Shown: piece after piece, positions 1 to 10,210 of the stretch | How positions within the stretch are numbered: position 1 is the stretch's first letter | How the letters are laid out: each line of letters starts with the position of its first letter | Assembly: GCA_015680685.1 (NCBI GenBank) | Contig: MNCI01020774.1 | Location: 649,663 to 713,662, forward strand | DNA length: 64,000 nt | Origin: Gnetum montanum | Taxonomy: Eukaryota > Streptophyta > Gnetopsida > Gnetales > Gnetaceae | Direction: 5' to 3' | The notes under the pieces: model-generated | What the model saw: only the letters and a program-made list of their open reading frames with translations | What the model was told of the DNA's origin: nothing | Database searches by the model: none | Made by a program: the position numbers and the translations under genes

Positions 1-2959
1 GAAGTTGGAAATTCCTGAAGAATTTAAACAGAAACCCTTAGAATTAAAACCATTACCCACTGGTCTAGAATACGTGACCCTCAACAATGGGAAACCAGTG
101 ATCATTAACACAAAGCTCATACCCACACAAAAAGAAAACTTACTAAAGGTGATAAACAAGTGGTCTACCGCCTTCGCTTGGTCGTATCCTGAAATAACTG
201 GAATAGACCCTCGGATATGCCAACATAGGATTTATACTGATTCTTCTATGAAACCTCGCAAACAACCCCAGAGGCGACTGAACCCGAAACTAAAGCAAAT
301 TGTTAAGGAAGAACTTGAACAGCTTCTCAAAGCCGGGTTCATTTACCCCATCGCTGACAGTGAATGGATTAGCCCTCTTGTCATTGTACCAAAAAAGGGA
401 GGTAAATGGAGGGTCTGTATAGATTTTAGACTGTTAAATATGGCAACGTTCAAAGACCACTTTCCACTACCATTTGTGGATCAAGTCTTAGATACTATCG
501 CAGGGCATCGCTACTATAGTTTTCTGGACGGATATAGCGGGTACAACCAAATACGCATTGCACCAGAAGACCAAGCCAAAACAACGTTCACCAGTCCTTG
601 GGGAACGTTCGCATATAAGCAAATGCCTTTTGGCTTATGTAATGCACCTGCCACATTCCAACGCTTAGTTCTAAGTATCTTTCAGCAACAAATAGGTAAT
701 GGAGTAGAAGTCTTCATGGACGACTTCTCCACCTATGGAACGAGCTTTGACCAAGCCCTCGATCGGTTAGAGCAGGTCTTGAAACGATGTGTCGAAACCA
801 ACCTCAAACTCAACTGGCAAAAGAGCCATTTGATGGTTCAAGAGGGCATAGTGTTGGGGCACAAAATTTCACAGTCAGGAATCGAGGTGGACCCCGAAAA
901 GATTAAAGTCATCCAGGGAATCACTCGACAACCTGAAACCGTTAAAGACGTAAGATCATTCCTTGGACATACTGGCTACTACAGGAGGTTTATCGCGAAC
1001 TTCTCGAAGGTTGCCAAGCCGTTGGTAGAGTTAACGAAGAAAGATGCGCCATTTGAGTGGACCAGGGAATGTGAGCAAGCATTCCAAGCTCTTAAACAGA
1101 GGCTTGTAGAAACCCCCATCCTACAAGCACCCGATTGGTCCAGACCATTCCACATAATGACTGACGCATCCAATTATGCTTTAGGAGCTGTACTGACACA
1201 ATTAGATGAGCAAAAACGACCATACTACATTCATTGTGCCAGCAAAAGTATTACCGGTGCACAACTTAACTACACAACTACGGAAAAAGAGTTAATGGCT
1301 GTTGTGTTTGCACTGGACAAGTTTAGGCACTATGTATTGGGCTACAAGGTATATATCCACACAGATCATAGTGCCATTAGGTTCCTGATGAATAAGCCAA
1401 CAGTTAGCCCACGTATCATACGTTGGCTGGTAATTCTTCAAGAGTTCGATTTAACTATTGTAGACCGCAAAGGCACTGAGAATGTCGTCGCTGATCACCT
1501 ATCCCGGTTGCGATGGGACAACAAAGAGGACGAATACACGGTATCTGATCATTTTCCTGACGAGGCCCTCTTTGCTGGTGTAATAAATAACCAACCCACG
1601 AACGTAAACTGGTACAGTAGCATTCTCACTTATCTAACCTCACAACAAATGCCACAGAACTTAGACTTTAGAAAGAAGCAGCAGTTCCTCCACAACATCA
1701 AACATTTCATGGAAATTAGGGGGCAACTTTATAAAGTCTGCTCTGATGGCCTAGTTCGATGGTGTGTCCCCGATCAAGATCAATTAAGAGTTCTCCAGGA
1801 TGCTCATGACGGCCCTTGTGGAGGTCATTATGCTGGGAGACGCACAGCCACTAAAATCCTGCTCGCGGGATATTACTGGCCAACGCTATTTCGGGATGCC
1901 CATCAGTTTGCACAGTCCTGTGAGCGATGCCAACGTGATGGGGGGATGACTACTAGGATGGAGGGTCCACAGCAGTGGATTCAACCTTTAGAACCGTTCG
2001 ATATTTGGGGAATTGATTTCATGGGACCAATTACACCAATGTCCAACGGGAAGGCCTATATAATCGTTGCTGTTGATTACCTAACTAAATGGGCCGAAGC
2101 AGCTGCTGTAACCGATTGTACATCATCTACAGCTGCCCGATTTGTACAACAACAAATCATTAACAGGTTTGGTGTGCCTCGTGCACTTATTTCTGATAAT
2201 GGGACACACTTTACAGGTGCAACCTTTCGAAAGTTGATGCAACGTTTAGGGGTTGAGCATAAACTGACCACACCTTATCACCCCCAAGCTAATGGTCAAG
2301 CTGAAGTTACCAATAGGGAGATTACCAGAATATTAACGCGGACAGTTAGCAAATTTAGGCGAGACTGGAGCACGAAACTAAATGACGCTCTTTGGGCGTA
2401 TCGCTCCACTTGGAAGCTCCCTACAGGATATTCTCCCTACGAGCTCGTGTACGGAAAACTTCCAAAACTACCTATCCAGAGTGAACTCCGTACACTCTCC
2501 ATGGCTTGTGAACTTCACTTGGATCTCGACCTAGCACAAAAGCAACGACTAGCCACCTTAAACGTGTTAGATGAAAATCGATTAGTTGCACTGTCGTTAA
2601 ATGAGTTACACAAGGCACACAATAAACAACGGCATGACTTGAGGATCCGAAGGTTTAGATATAAACCAGGAGATAAGGTTCTTTACTGGAACCCCACACA
2701 TGTACCTCAACGTACGAAGTTTCAAACCCTGTGGGAAGGACCTTACATTATTCATACTACCTTTCCCTCGGGAGCCATGATGATATACAAGCCTGATAGC
2801 CCAGATAAACGACTATTGGTTAATGTACAACAGACAAAACCTTTCCGTGTATCTGTGACAGCCAGTACAGGCCACGATTCTGATAATGGTCAACCTCGCT
2901 CACTTTTTCGGATCTCTCCCTCACAACTCAGTCATGGGGGAGATGGCCACCTATGCTAA
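1..2959 (+). CDS. Ty3/Gypsy pol polyprotein, C-terminal part (RT, RNase H, integrase), element 1
   Basis: The frame is open from the window edge to the TAA at 2957-2959. The codon at 5-7 is TTG, an internal Leu and not a start; relatives read ELEIP at this point, so protease and gag lie outside the window. RT: residues ~95-300 counted from nt 5, with FPLPF, DGYSGYNQI, MPFGLCNAPATFQ and the catalytic FMDD (Asp239-240). RNase H: TDASNYALG (Asp387), TTEKEL, HTDHS (Asp454), then VADHLSRL. Integrase: HHCC finger (HDGPCGGH...CERC), catalytic Asp671 (GIDFMG), Asp731 (ISDNGTHF) and Glu767 (NGQAEVTNRE), the D,D35E spacing; then a GPYII C-terminal module. No stop or frameshift and all catalytic residues are present, unlike every other pol here. 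FMDDFS and the Asp-tRNA primer site of its relatives suggest the Athila/Tat side of Gypsy. Role: copies element RNA into DNA and integrates it. Confidence 0.96.
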   Translation, partial: KLEIPEEFKQKPLELKPLPTGLEYVTLNNGKPVIINTKLIPTQKENLLKVINKWSTAFAWSYPEITGIDPRICQHRIYTDSSMKPRKQPQRRLNPKLKQIVKEELEQLLKAGFIYPIADSEWISPLVIVPKKGGKWRVCIDFRLLNMATFKDHFPLPFVDQVLDTIAGHRYYSFLDGYSGYNQIRIAPEDQAKTTFTSPWGTFAYKQMPFGLCNAPATFQRLVLSIFQQQIGNGVEVFMDDFSTYGTSFDQALDRLEQVLKRCVETNLKLNWQKSHLMVQEGIVLGHKISQSGIEVDPEKIKVIQGITRQPETVKDVRSFLGHTGYYRRFIANFSKVAKPLVELTKKDAPFEWTRECEQAFQALKQRLVETPILQAPDWSRPFHIMTDASNYALGAVLTQLDEQKRPYYIHCASKSITGAQLNYTTTEKELMAVVFALDKFRHYVLGYKVYIHTDHSAIRFLMNKPTVSPRIIRWLVILQEFDLTIVDRKGTENVVADHLSRLRWDNKEDEYTVSDHFPDEALFAGVINNQPTNVNWYSSILTYLTSQQMPQNLDFRKKQQFLHNIKHFMEIRGQLYKVCSDGLVRWCVPDQDQLRVLQDAHDGPCGGHYAGRRTATKILLAGYYWPTLFRDAHQFAQSCERCQRDGGMTTRMEGPQQWIQPLEPFDIWGIDFMGPITPMSNGKAYIIVAVDYLTKWAEAAAVTDCTSSTAARFVQQQIINRFGVPRALISDNGTHFTGATFRKLMQRLGVEHKLTTPYHPQANGQAEVTNREITRILTRTVSKFRRDWSTKLNDALWAYRSTWKLPTGYSPYELVYGKLPKLPIQSELRTLSMACELHLDLDLAQKQRLATLNVLDENRLVALSLNELHKAHNKQRHDLRIRRFRYKPGDKVLYWNPTHVPQRTKFQTLWEGPYIIHTTFPSGAMMIYKPDSPDKRLLVNVQQTKPFRVSVTASTGHDSDNGQPRSLFRISPSQLSHGGDGHLC

Positions 2960-2980
2960 TCATATGGGGCCCTCAGTTCT

Positions 2981-3125
2981 TTTTCCATTTTTGTTTTACA
3001 CGTTTTTGTTTGACAACATTTTTGTTTTTCACATTTTTTGTTTTACAACTTCTTTAACTTTCTAATTTTTGTTTTACAAATTTCGTTGACTTTTCTTATT
3101 TTTGTTTTACAACATCGTTATATTT
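2981..3125 (+). repeat. T-rich degenerate tandem repeat after pol stop
   Basis: Repeated TTTTTGTTTTACA-like units start just after the pol stop. The same tract is longer and more regular at 30150-30310 in element E. Confidence 0.7.
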
Positions 3126-3137
3126 TTCTATCTTTTT

Positions 3138-3155
3138 GTGTGTGTGTGTGTGTGT
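3138..3155 (+). repeat. (GT)n microsatellite
   Basis: About nine GT units in the element 1 3' region. An equivalent (GT)8 lies at 30337-30352 in element E, so the microsatellite is part of the element. Confidence 0.9.
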
Positions 3156-3741
3156 CATCCATCATGTAAATTCGTCACCCAATAAGTGTTCGGGCCGATG
3201 GGATGAACTGTTTTTCATTAATTGCTAATGTTTGGTTTTTACCTTTAAGTTACATTGTTGATACTAAGGTATGTTCTTTTGATATGGCAGGCAATGAGAT
3301 CACTTCATCCATCCATCCATCAAGTCTATGGTTTCCCTTGGCTTGGAAATGTACAGTTCCCTTCCAATAAGAACTTTAACGAACCAGTGACTGGGCATTT
3401 CTCAAACTAAGGAAGGACTCAAGGATTTGAAACGGGTGTGACTTCAAGGGAACTTGGTGCTCTTGTGTTGGTCATTCACTTGGGTGCTTGGATGTTTTCT
3501 TCTTGGGTTTTCTTACCGTTCCGATGTAACCCAATAATCGGAAGCTGAGACAATAAAAATAAAGAAGTCTTTGCATGGTGTGGTCCCCACGCATAAAAAC
3601 ACAAAACAAAAAAAAGAAGAAAAAAAATGGAAAAACAGAAAAAAGAGAAGAAGAAAAAGCTAAAAAGCTAAAAGTGAGGATTCAAAGCACACCCCTTAGA
3701 CGGAATAAATTTGGGCTGCAAGCACTGGTTATGGAACCAAA

Positions 3742-3909
3742 GTGTTCCCTCTAACTAAGGCCCTTCTCGCTTCCCATTCTCTCTGTTGTTTCGTCGGAAT
3801 GGTGGTGGCTTCTCGAAGTTGCATCCTTGTTACCCAAGTGGATGATTTAACCAACTGCATTGATGCGAAGTCACTGGAAGTGGTTGGTTTGAGCCCAGAG
3901 TTGGAATGA
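3742..3909 (+). CDS. Small conserved hydrophobic frame in the 3' region (env position)
   Basis: A 55-codon frame ending TGA at 3907-3909. It aligns in frame with a complete 60-codon ORF at 30877-31059 in element E. Both have FPLTKALL, then CFVGMVVA, a hydrophobic stretch long enough for one membrane span, then CIDAKSL and a terminal ELE. In element 1 there is no ATG at the start of the frame, because a one-base difference from E removes the upstream start from frame. Its position between pol and LTR is where Athila-type elements may carry an env-like ORF, but the frame is far too short for that, and I assign no function. It may simply be conserved non-coding sequence. Confidence 0.3.
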   Translation: MFPLTKALLASHSLCCFVGMVVASRSCILVTQVDDLTNCIDAKSLEVVGLSPELE

Positions 3910-4373
3910 GATTCGCCAAGTCACATTAATCATGTAACACACAAGGGGCTGTACACCACCTTGTTCTTGGGATTCCATTCCACTTCTCTTCTTCCCATCC
4001 TTCTCTCCATTGTTCACCTCATTGCCGGTTGTATCATTGTATATACTTTAGTTGATGCTTTGTTTTCTTTTTGGTAAATTCTTCCGGTTAAGACTTTAAC
4101 TCTTGTTTCCAAAGGACATTCCCAGAGCCCACGGACTCTTTGAATGTGGGATTGTCAGGGCATTAAGGGCATGAGCCTGCTTTGGGGAGGACCCACTGAC
4201 ATTCCTATTTGGAACATTAGTTAACTTCTTTTCCTTAACGTTTTGCAATTAATTAACATTTTTGTTCATTTCCATCATGACATCCTTTTTATCGATGCCA
4301 TAGTTGTCCCTTTTTACCTATCATTCCTATTCCTTTTCTCTCTCCATTCTAACGCTACCGGAGGTTCGCGATT

Positions 4374-4386
4374 AGTCATGGGGGTA
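4374..4386 (+). promoter_or_regulatory. Internal copy of the pre-LTR (polypurine-tract-like) motif
   Basis: AGTCATGGGGGTA here is identical over 13 bases to the motif directly before the LTR at 4965-4977, about 590 bp away. It is conserved in element E at 31522-31534. A shorter version, CAGTCATGGGGG, overlaps the end of pol at 2929-2940 and again in E at about 30089-30100. Confidence 0.6.
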
Positions 4387-4964
4387 CGGGGCCTGATTTT
4401 TCGATTTTTATCCTAAGCCCCGGATTTTTTCGTTTTTCTTCCTAACCCCTATACCTTCGGTAGTCATCATCTATATTTTCCCAGATCCATATCAGCCATA
4501 CCACACCTTAGCCAGTGAACCTAAACCGAAGCAAGGTATGCTTTACTTAATGATTCAATTACCCTTGCTAATATATGATGGTGTTGTGTGTGCAGATGGC
4601 AATCATACAACAACGGAATGGATCTGGAGCAGACACTTGGAATGGAGCAGCGCTGAAGCAGCATGCAAGGAGTGGAATTGATAATGCGCTTACAGATGGA
4701 CAACGAAAGGCGCAATCTAGGCGTTGGCAGCAACAAGACTCTTCTTCTTTCTTCTCTTCTATTCTCTCTCCTCTTTTCTCTCAGCTGCCAACTGTGGCCT
4801 GATGTCATTGTAATAAGGTGTTCACCCATGTTGTCATGAACACCAGTTTTTGTCAAGTCTTGTAATAAAGACCGTTCACATGTCATCCCATTAGTTCCAT
4901 TTTCCCTAATAATCCCATACCTACCTGATATCATTGTAAGGAACTCGAGGACGAGTTTTCATTC

Positions 4965-4977
4965 AGTCATGGGGGTA
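4965..4977 (+). promoter_or_regulatory. Polypurine tract / plus-strand primer site, element 1
   Basis: AGTCATGGGGGTA abuts the LTR start TGATGAG at 4978. The same motif, with two changes, abuts the LTR of element B on the other strand (55540-55552). It has only a short G run, so the exact primer is inferred from position and conservation. Confidence 0.7.
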
Positions 4978-4999
4978 TGATGAGACGCGGTTTTCACTA

Positions 5000-5080
5000 G
5001 GCCGCGATATCGCGTACGCGATATCGCGGCCGACGCGATATCGCGTCTTCTCCTGCGATATCGCGTACGCGATATCGCGT
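5000..5080. promoter_or_regulatory. Palindromic GCGATATCGC module in LTR U3
   Basis: 5000-5031 is a perfect 32-bp palindrome built of GCGATATCGC on both sides of a TA centre. 5033-5046 is a 14-bp perfect palindrome and 5055-5078 a 24-bp one. The array ends 15 bp before the TATA box, where transcription-factor sites or a hairpin could act. Decayed versions lie at the same place in the other LTRs. Confidence 0.85.
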
Positions 5081-5094
5081 CCCGCCGCCATATC

Positions 5095-5102
5095 TATAAA
5101 TA
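5095..5102 (+). promoter_or_regulatory. LTR TATA box
   Basis: TATAAATA inside TATCTATAAATAAG, a string conserved in the LTRs of element E and, inverted, in the solo LTR. Transcription would start about 30 bp downstream. Confidence 0.75.
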
Positions 5103-5350
5103 AGAGGCGGCACTCCCTTCATTTCCCAATCCTGGCTAGTGTAGCGAAGCTCTGGCAGATTGATCACTCCAGAGTTAGAATTTTTCCCCATGTGCCCGCA
5201 GTAGGAGTCCTAGAGTGAACGGCTCTTTATTCGAGCAGCTTGTAACCTGAACCCAAGTTGTGTACGGCAATAAAGACGAACTTGTTTGGATAAACCTTGC
5301 AGCACGTGGTTTCATTTATTGCTTTATTTCCTGCTTTCCTAGTGCGTTCA

Positions 5351-5670
5351 AGTACGACTTGATTACGAGCGTCTACGGACGTGTACGGCTAGTCAAGGAA
5401 TCGGCTGCTTGACGCAATGCATGAGTACGACTCAATTACGAGCATTGGATGCTTGGTAACCCAGTAGCGTATTCCAGGATTCTGCGCTTGGTAACTCCCG
5501 GGTCTAATGTGTACGGCTAGTTGAGGAATCGGCTGCTCATTGCTAGGCTAGATCGTGTGATAAGTACGACTTAGTTACGAGCACCCACGGGTGTGTACGG
5601 CTGGCTAAGGAATCGGCTGCTTATCACACGTAGGCTAAATAGGTGCCTCAGTACGACCACTTCGAGCACT
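5351..5670 (+). repeat. Degenerate tandem repeats within the LTR
   Basis: Copies begin with AGTACGACTT at 5351, 5424, 5563 and 5650 (the last partial). The first three contain TTACGAGC and later GTGTACGGCTNG...GGAATCGGCTGCT. The element E and solo LTRs hold only the last unit. Confidence 0.8.
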
Positions 5671-6046
5671 TGCGTTACGTGTGGCGATCCCAGTAACGAT
5701 TAGCGTTTGGTAAGCTGCAGTTGCATAGTTCAGGGTGTGTCCGGCAAGTGGGAACGGATGCTGACGCTAGTTAATTTAGACTTAGATCTTAGTTAGAGTT
5801 AGTTTAGTTTTCTCAACCCTTTCTCCTGGTAGCATAGAAGATAAGCCGAAAATACCAAAAAAATCACATACCTCAGACTTGCTTAACCATACACCGTGAC
5901 ACTTACAAGCAAGCCTGGGAAGACAACGAACGATTAACCCCAAGTGTTTCTTGTGGCGTTAAGGCATTTAGTCTGCGGAGTTCGACCGGATCGCGCGTGT
6001 ACGCTCGTTTCGTATGGTGGAGTGTAGGGGTACCTCGCCAATAGTC

Positions 6047-7330
6047 ATTTATCCCATGGCTATGGTGGTCCTCCTTCTTGTGTGTGCTTCCCCTTTGGCA
6101 CCATTTGTGGTCACAACACATCTAAGGATTAGTATATATAATGTGTAACTTATAATGTTTTGATACCTCATCTAGTCAGTTAGTTATACTTAGGCTAAGG
6201 TTGGACCATGGTAGATTGGTTATTTTATTATTATGTTATTAATTTTTAAGTTCAAAGCACTATCGAAGCCAGTTGAGAGAGTTTAACTTTTGTAATTTGA
6301 TGTTTTCATGTTGGTTTTCTTTATTAAACCTTTGTGGGAGCTAGAATATTTGGAAAAAGTTTCTATCAAAAAATTTAGATTTGTGGCCCCATGACTAAGA
6401 GCTTGCCTCTGGTAGCTATAGGGTGAAAGAACAAAGTGATTTGGATAAATGGTTTGGAAGATATGACTTTTGGAAGGTTTTGGCTCTGAAAATTACAAAA
6501 ACTCCTCTTGCGTTTGAAAGGAAATGTAAAAAATTCAAATTACAAAAACTCCTCTTCCATTTGAAAGGAAATGTAAAACATTCAAAGTGTGAGTATGTAT
6601 ATATAGAATATTTTTGTGCTATGTTAACAAGGTCCCATATATGGGGTCTCATATACATAGGGGCTCCATCAACGGGTACTTATTTACGAGGGGTATAAGA
6701 AAAATTTTCAACTTGCATTTCTCATAAAATACATGGAGTTTTCTAATGAAAGTGTGGTCCATGGAGTTCCAAAAGAGCCAAGAACATGATGAAATTATCG
6801 AAGAGGATTTTTGAAAGCTAAAACATTGAAAAATTGAATGGAGAATGTGTTCGTTGAAGAAATTACCCTAAGAAGGGCATAGTTGGATGCGTTGAACGGG
6901 GTGCACAAAGGTTTGAATTGTGGGAATGTCTAAGGATGAGGTACTTAACTAATCCAACCAAACGATATGCAAGTGGATCCTCCCCATAGCAAGCACATGC
7001 CCTTTTTGCCCTTTCATAACCTCAACCTAAGGAGTATGTGGTTCCGATAGGTGATTAATGGTTATAAAAGTTAAGGACTGAAACATGAAAGATTCTACCT
7101 AAGAATTTAGGCATGTCAAACAAAGACAATGAACAAGGACATGGACACCAAAAGTGAGGTGAGTCATGGAAAACATAGATGCATGAGAGAGAAAGTAGAA
7201 TGGATTTTCCAATTAAGGTCACACAAAGTCCCTCATGGATTTTGTGGTTAAATGACCTAATAAAATCCATCCTTAGTCCAAACTAAAATCAACCATTTTG
7301 TTTGGGCTTTTAGGTTTGTAAATCAACATG
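6047..7330 (-). mobile_element. X block, 5' part, of element A
   Basis: Homologous along its length to 58535-59730. It includes the start of decayed ORF X: an ATG (reverse of 6102-6104) opening MVPKGKH, matching MAPKGKH at 58581. Element 1 cuts it after about 19 codons. No other gene is seen in it. A 47-bp tandem duplication (about 6494-6587) is present here but not in the B copy. At 7330 it joins the pol end of element A directly, whereas B has about 1 kb of 3' region between. Confidence 0.7.
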
Positions 7331-10210
7331 GGCCTAGAAGGAAACGTTTCGTCAATTATATAAGGCCTGTCCCACAATGTTTGAAATTTTGTTTGTTGTG
7401 AAACATGTGTGGGATTCTAGTAGAGGAAATTATCTCTAAGTTGAAATTTGACTTTCCTTATTCTTAGGTCATGTTGTTCCTTGTTGAATGCCTCATGCAC
7501 TTCATTCAAGGATAGGATCACTAATCGGTTTTCATCTAGCACATTAAGGTTGATGAATCATTCTTTTTATGTTAGACTTAGGTCAAGATTCAAGTCATAG
7601 GCTATTGAAAGTGTACAAAGCTCAAATTGAATAGGAAGTATTGTTAGTTTCCCATACATCAACTCATAGGAAGAGTAGCCTATAGGTAGTTTCCATGTTA
7701 ATTAGTAGGCCCAAAGGTCATCATTGAGTTTTGTGCTCCAATATCTCCTATATTTGATAATAGTTCTTATTAGGATCTTTGTGATCTCCTTGTTAGTAAC
7801 CTACACTTCACCATTGGCTTGGGGGTGGTAGGGTGTTGTTTATTTATGTTCAACCCCCAAGCATTGCATGAGCTTATGAAAAGTGGTGCCTATGAAATGG
7901 GTTCCATTGTTAGAAATTAGTGCACATGGCATCCCAAACCTATTTAAAATGTGTTGTTGAAAAACCCGAGTAGTAGTGGATGATGTATAGTTGATGATGA
8001 ATGCTACTTCTACCCATTTAGTATAATAGTCAACTACGATGATAATGTATGCCTTTTCATTGGACATGGATGTGATGGGACCCATGAAGTCTATGCCCCA
8101 TACGTTGATGGATTCCAGTAGTTGGATCCATTGTTGAGATCTCTCCATTCATGTAGTTATCCCACCATCTTATTGACAGTGTTTACAATATCAGACAAAT
8201 TGGTGGATATCCCTAAATATTTTTGGCCAATAGCATCTTGTCATTAGGATTTTAATGACCATGTGTCTTCCTACATGGTGGCCTATGTAAGGGCCCTCAT
8301 AAGCATCTTGGAGAACATGTAGTTGATCAGTATCAGGGATATACCAATGAACTAGGCCATTGGCGCATACCCTATAAAGGTGTCTATTGATTTCCATGAA
8401 GCGCTTGGCTTGATGAAGAAACTGTTGTTTCTTCCTATGGCCTAGATCTTGTGGCATCTCCTAAGTGAGAAGATAAGTGAGAATGCCATCATACCATTTT
8501 GTTTCTATAGGTATTTGGAAATTAACTGCTCTGGAAAAGAGGAGTTCATCAAGAAATTGATGAAAGAGTGGGCTCTCCTCCTCTTTGTTATCCCATCTTA
8601 ATCAAGAGAGATGGTTAGTGACCACATTCTTAGTTTGCTTTTGATCTACCACTGCAAGATCGAAGTCCTACAAGATCACCAACCACCATATGATATAGGG
8701 ACTCACCATTGGCTTGTTCATCAATAAGCAAATGACATTGTGGTTAGTGTGCATAAACACTCTATACCTAAGCACATAGGGCCTAAACGTTTTCAAAGTA
8801 TATACCACTACCATTAGTTCTTTCTTTGTTGTGGTGTAATTGAGCTATGCATCCACAATGCTTTGGCTTATGTAGTGGATGTAATATGGATGTTTCTAAC
8901 TATCTAACTACATCAACATAACTCCCAAGGCATAATTTGATGCATCTGTCATGATATGAAATGATTTGAACTAGTCTAGTGCTTGTAGAATTGGAGTTTC
9001 TATGAGTCTTTCCTTCAGCTATTGGAATGTATTTTCACATTCATTGGTCCAAAAAAATGGAGCATCTTTCTTTGTTAGCTCGACCAATAATTTTGTGATC
9101 TTAGAAAAATTCTCTATGATTCGTTGGTAGTAACTAGTGTATCTAAGGAATGACTAGACATCTTTAATTATTTCTAGTTGACAAGTTATTTCTTGGATGA
9201 CTGTTATCTTTTTAGGTCTACCTTGATCCCTACTTGTGAGATTCTATGTCCCAAGACTATGCCCTCCTAGAACATTATATGGCTCTTTTGACAATTGAGC
9301 TACAAGTTTGTCTCCACATAGCTTTTTAATACTTGCTTAAGATGGTCTAAGGCTTGCTCAAATGTAGCACCATAATTGAAAAAGTCATCTATGAATACTT
9401 CCACTCCACTACCAATTTGTTGTTGAAAGATGCCTTTTCCCATCTTTTGATATGCAATATTCTCCCAAGGACTCGTGAATGTAGTTTTGGCCTAATCCTT
9501 TGGTATAATCTGAATTTGGTTATAGCCACCATAACCATCTAGAAAGCTATAATAACAATGTCCAAAAATGGTATCCAACACTTGATCAAAAAATGGAAAC
9601 AAAAAATGATCTTTTAATGTTACCATGTTCAATAGTCTAAAATCAATACAAAGTCACCACTTGCCATCTTTCTTTGGCACAATCATAAGTGGGCTAATCC
9701 ACTCACTAACTACAATAGAATAGATGAACCCTGCATTGAGGATTTGTTCTATGTCCTTCTTGACAACTTGCTTTAATTGGGATTCAACCACTACTATGGC
9801 TTCTTACTTGGCTTTATTGCTAGATCAGTATTGATATGGTGTTGGCTTATTCGTTGATCCATCACAATGAATTTAGGATATGACCAAGCAAAGGTTGGCC
9901 ATCTATTAACCACTTTCAATAGTCTCTCTTTTTGTTCAAGAGCAAGTTTAGCATTGATTATAACTAGCTTTCCATTTTTTGCGAAATGCATATTATAGGC
10001 TGATAGTTAGAGGTTTTTAACTCTAGGGGCTCTTGTTTAAAATATTTAGGGATTTCTAACTCATTCCAATAGGTATCATCATTTTCATCATCAAAGAGTT
10101 GGTGATGAACTTGTTCTAGTTCATCCATGCTTGCAACATAAGGGCATGTGAGCATCTCAATTGGTTCCATGTCAATTGTGTTGCTCTCAGAATCAACTAT
10201 CAACCACTAG
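7330..10210 (-). pseudogene. Element A pol (RT/RNase H/integrase), decayed
   Basis: Read on the minus strand it follows element 1 pol from ELEIP (about 10060) through integrase (7840-8148) to the C-terminus. Many in-frame stops and frameshifts are present. Recognisable pieces: the GKLVIIN...FAWSYP segment (9794-9991), RT motif decayed to VFIDDF near 9390, RNase H remnants around 8760, the integrase finger region (8191-8457), and the integrase core with GIDFMGPI and ISNNGTHF. The second catalytic Asp is Asn there. The enzyme is dead. Confidence 0.88.

Larger units (their letters stand above)
2960..4964 (+). other. Element 1 3' internal region between pol and LTR
   Basis: No long ORF. Contents in order: a T-rich stretch of TTTTTGTTTTACA-like units (2981-3125), a GT microsatellite (3138-3155), an A/G-rich run (3600-3670), a short hydrophobic frame (3742-3909), and an internal copy of the pre-LTR tract (4374-4386). 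The layout is conserved in element E (30123-31971) and partly in element B (reverse of 59740-60640), so it is an element feature and not flanking host DNA. Confidence 0.75.
1..6046 (+). mobile_element. Element 1: young Ty3/Gypsy LTR retrotransposon, 3' part
   Basis: Contains pol (to 2959), a 2 kb 3' region, a pre-LTR tract and a complete 3' LTR; the 5' LTR, gag and protease are beyond the left edge. The right end is set by the inverted LTR terminus at 6040-6046 (ends AGTCA where relatives end CTCATCA), after which sequence homologous to 58535 onward begins. It therefore interrupts the X block of minus-strand element A. Its high CpG content, open pol and crisp palindromes mark it as the youngest insertion in the window. 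Confidence 0.9.
4978..6046 (+). repeat. 3' LTR of element 1 (1,069 bp)
   Basis: Starts TGATGAG directly after the pre-LTR tract and ends AATAGTCA; the internal side and the junction with element A DNA fix both ends. U3 is short and holds a palindromic module (5000-5080) just before a TATA box (TATAAATA, 5095-5102); an AATAAA lies at 5269-5274. U5 carries three to four copies of an AGTACGACTT-led unit (5351-5670) that the relatives have only once, which explains why it is about 200 bp longer than the LTR at 25771-26638. It is homologous to the LTRs listed at 25771, 31973, 49780 and 54675. Confidence 0.92.

Noticed and set aside
979-2271. Minus-strand ORFs inside element 1 pol
   Set aside because: Shadows of the intact pol frame.
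5000-5080. CRISPR-like or attachment-site array
   Set aside because: The short palindromes have no spacers and recur only within the LTRs of one retrotransposon family.
6423-6698. 91-codon plus-strand ORF
   Set aside because: Includes a 47-bp duplication absent in the homologous region at 58.9 kb, where the frame is broken.
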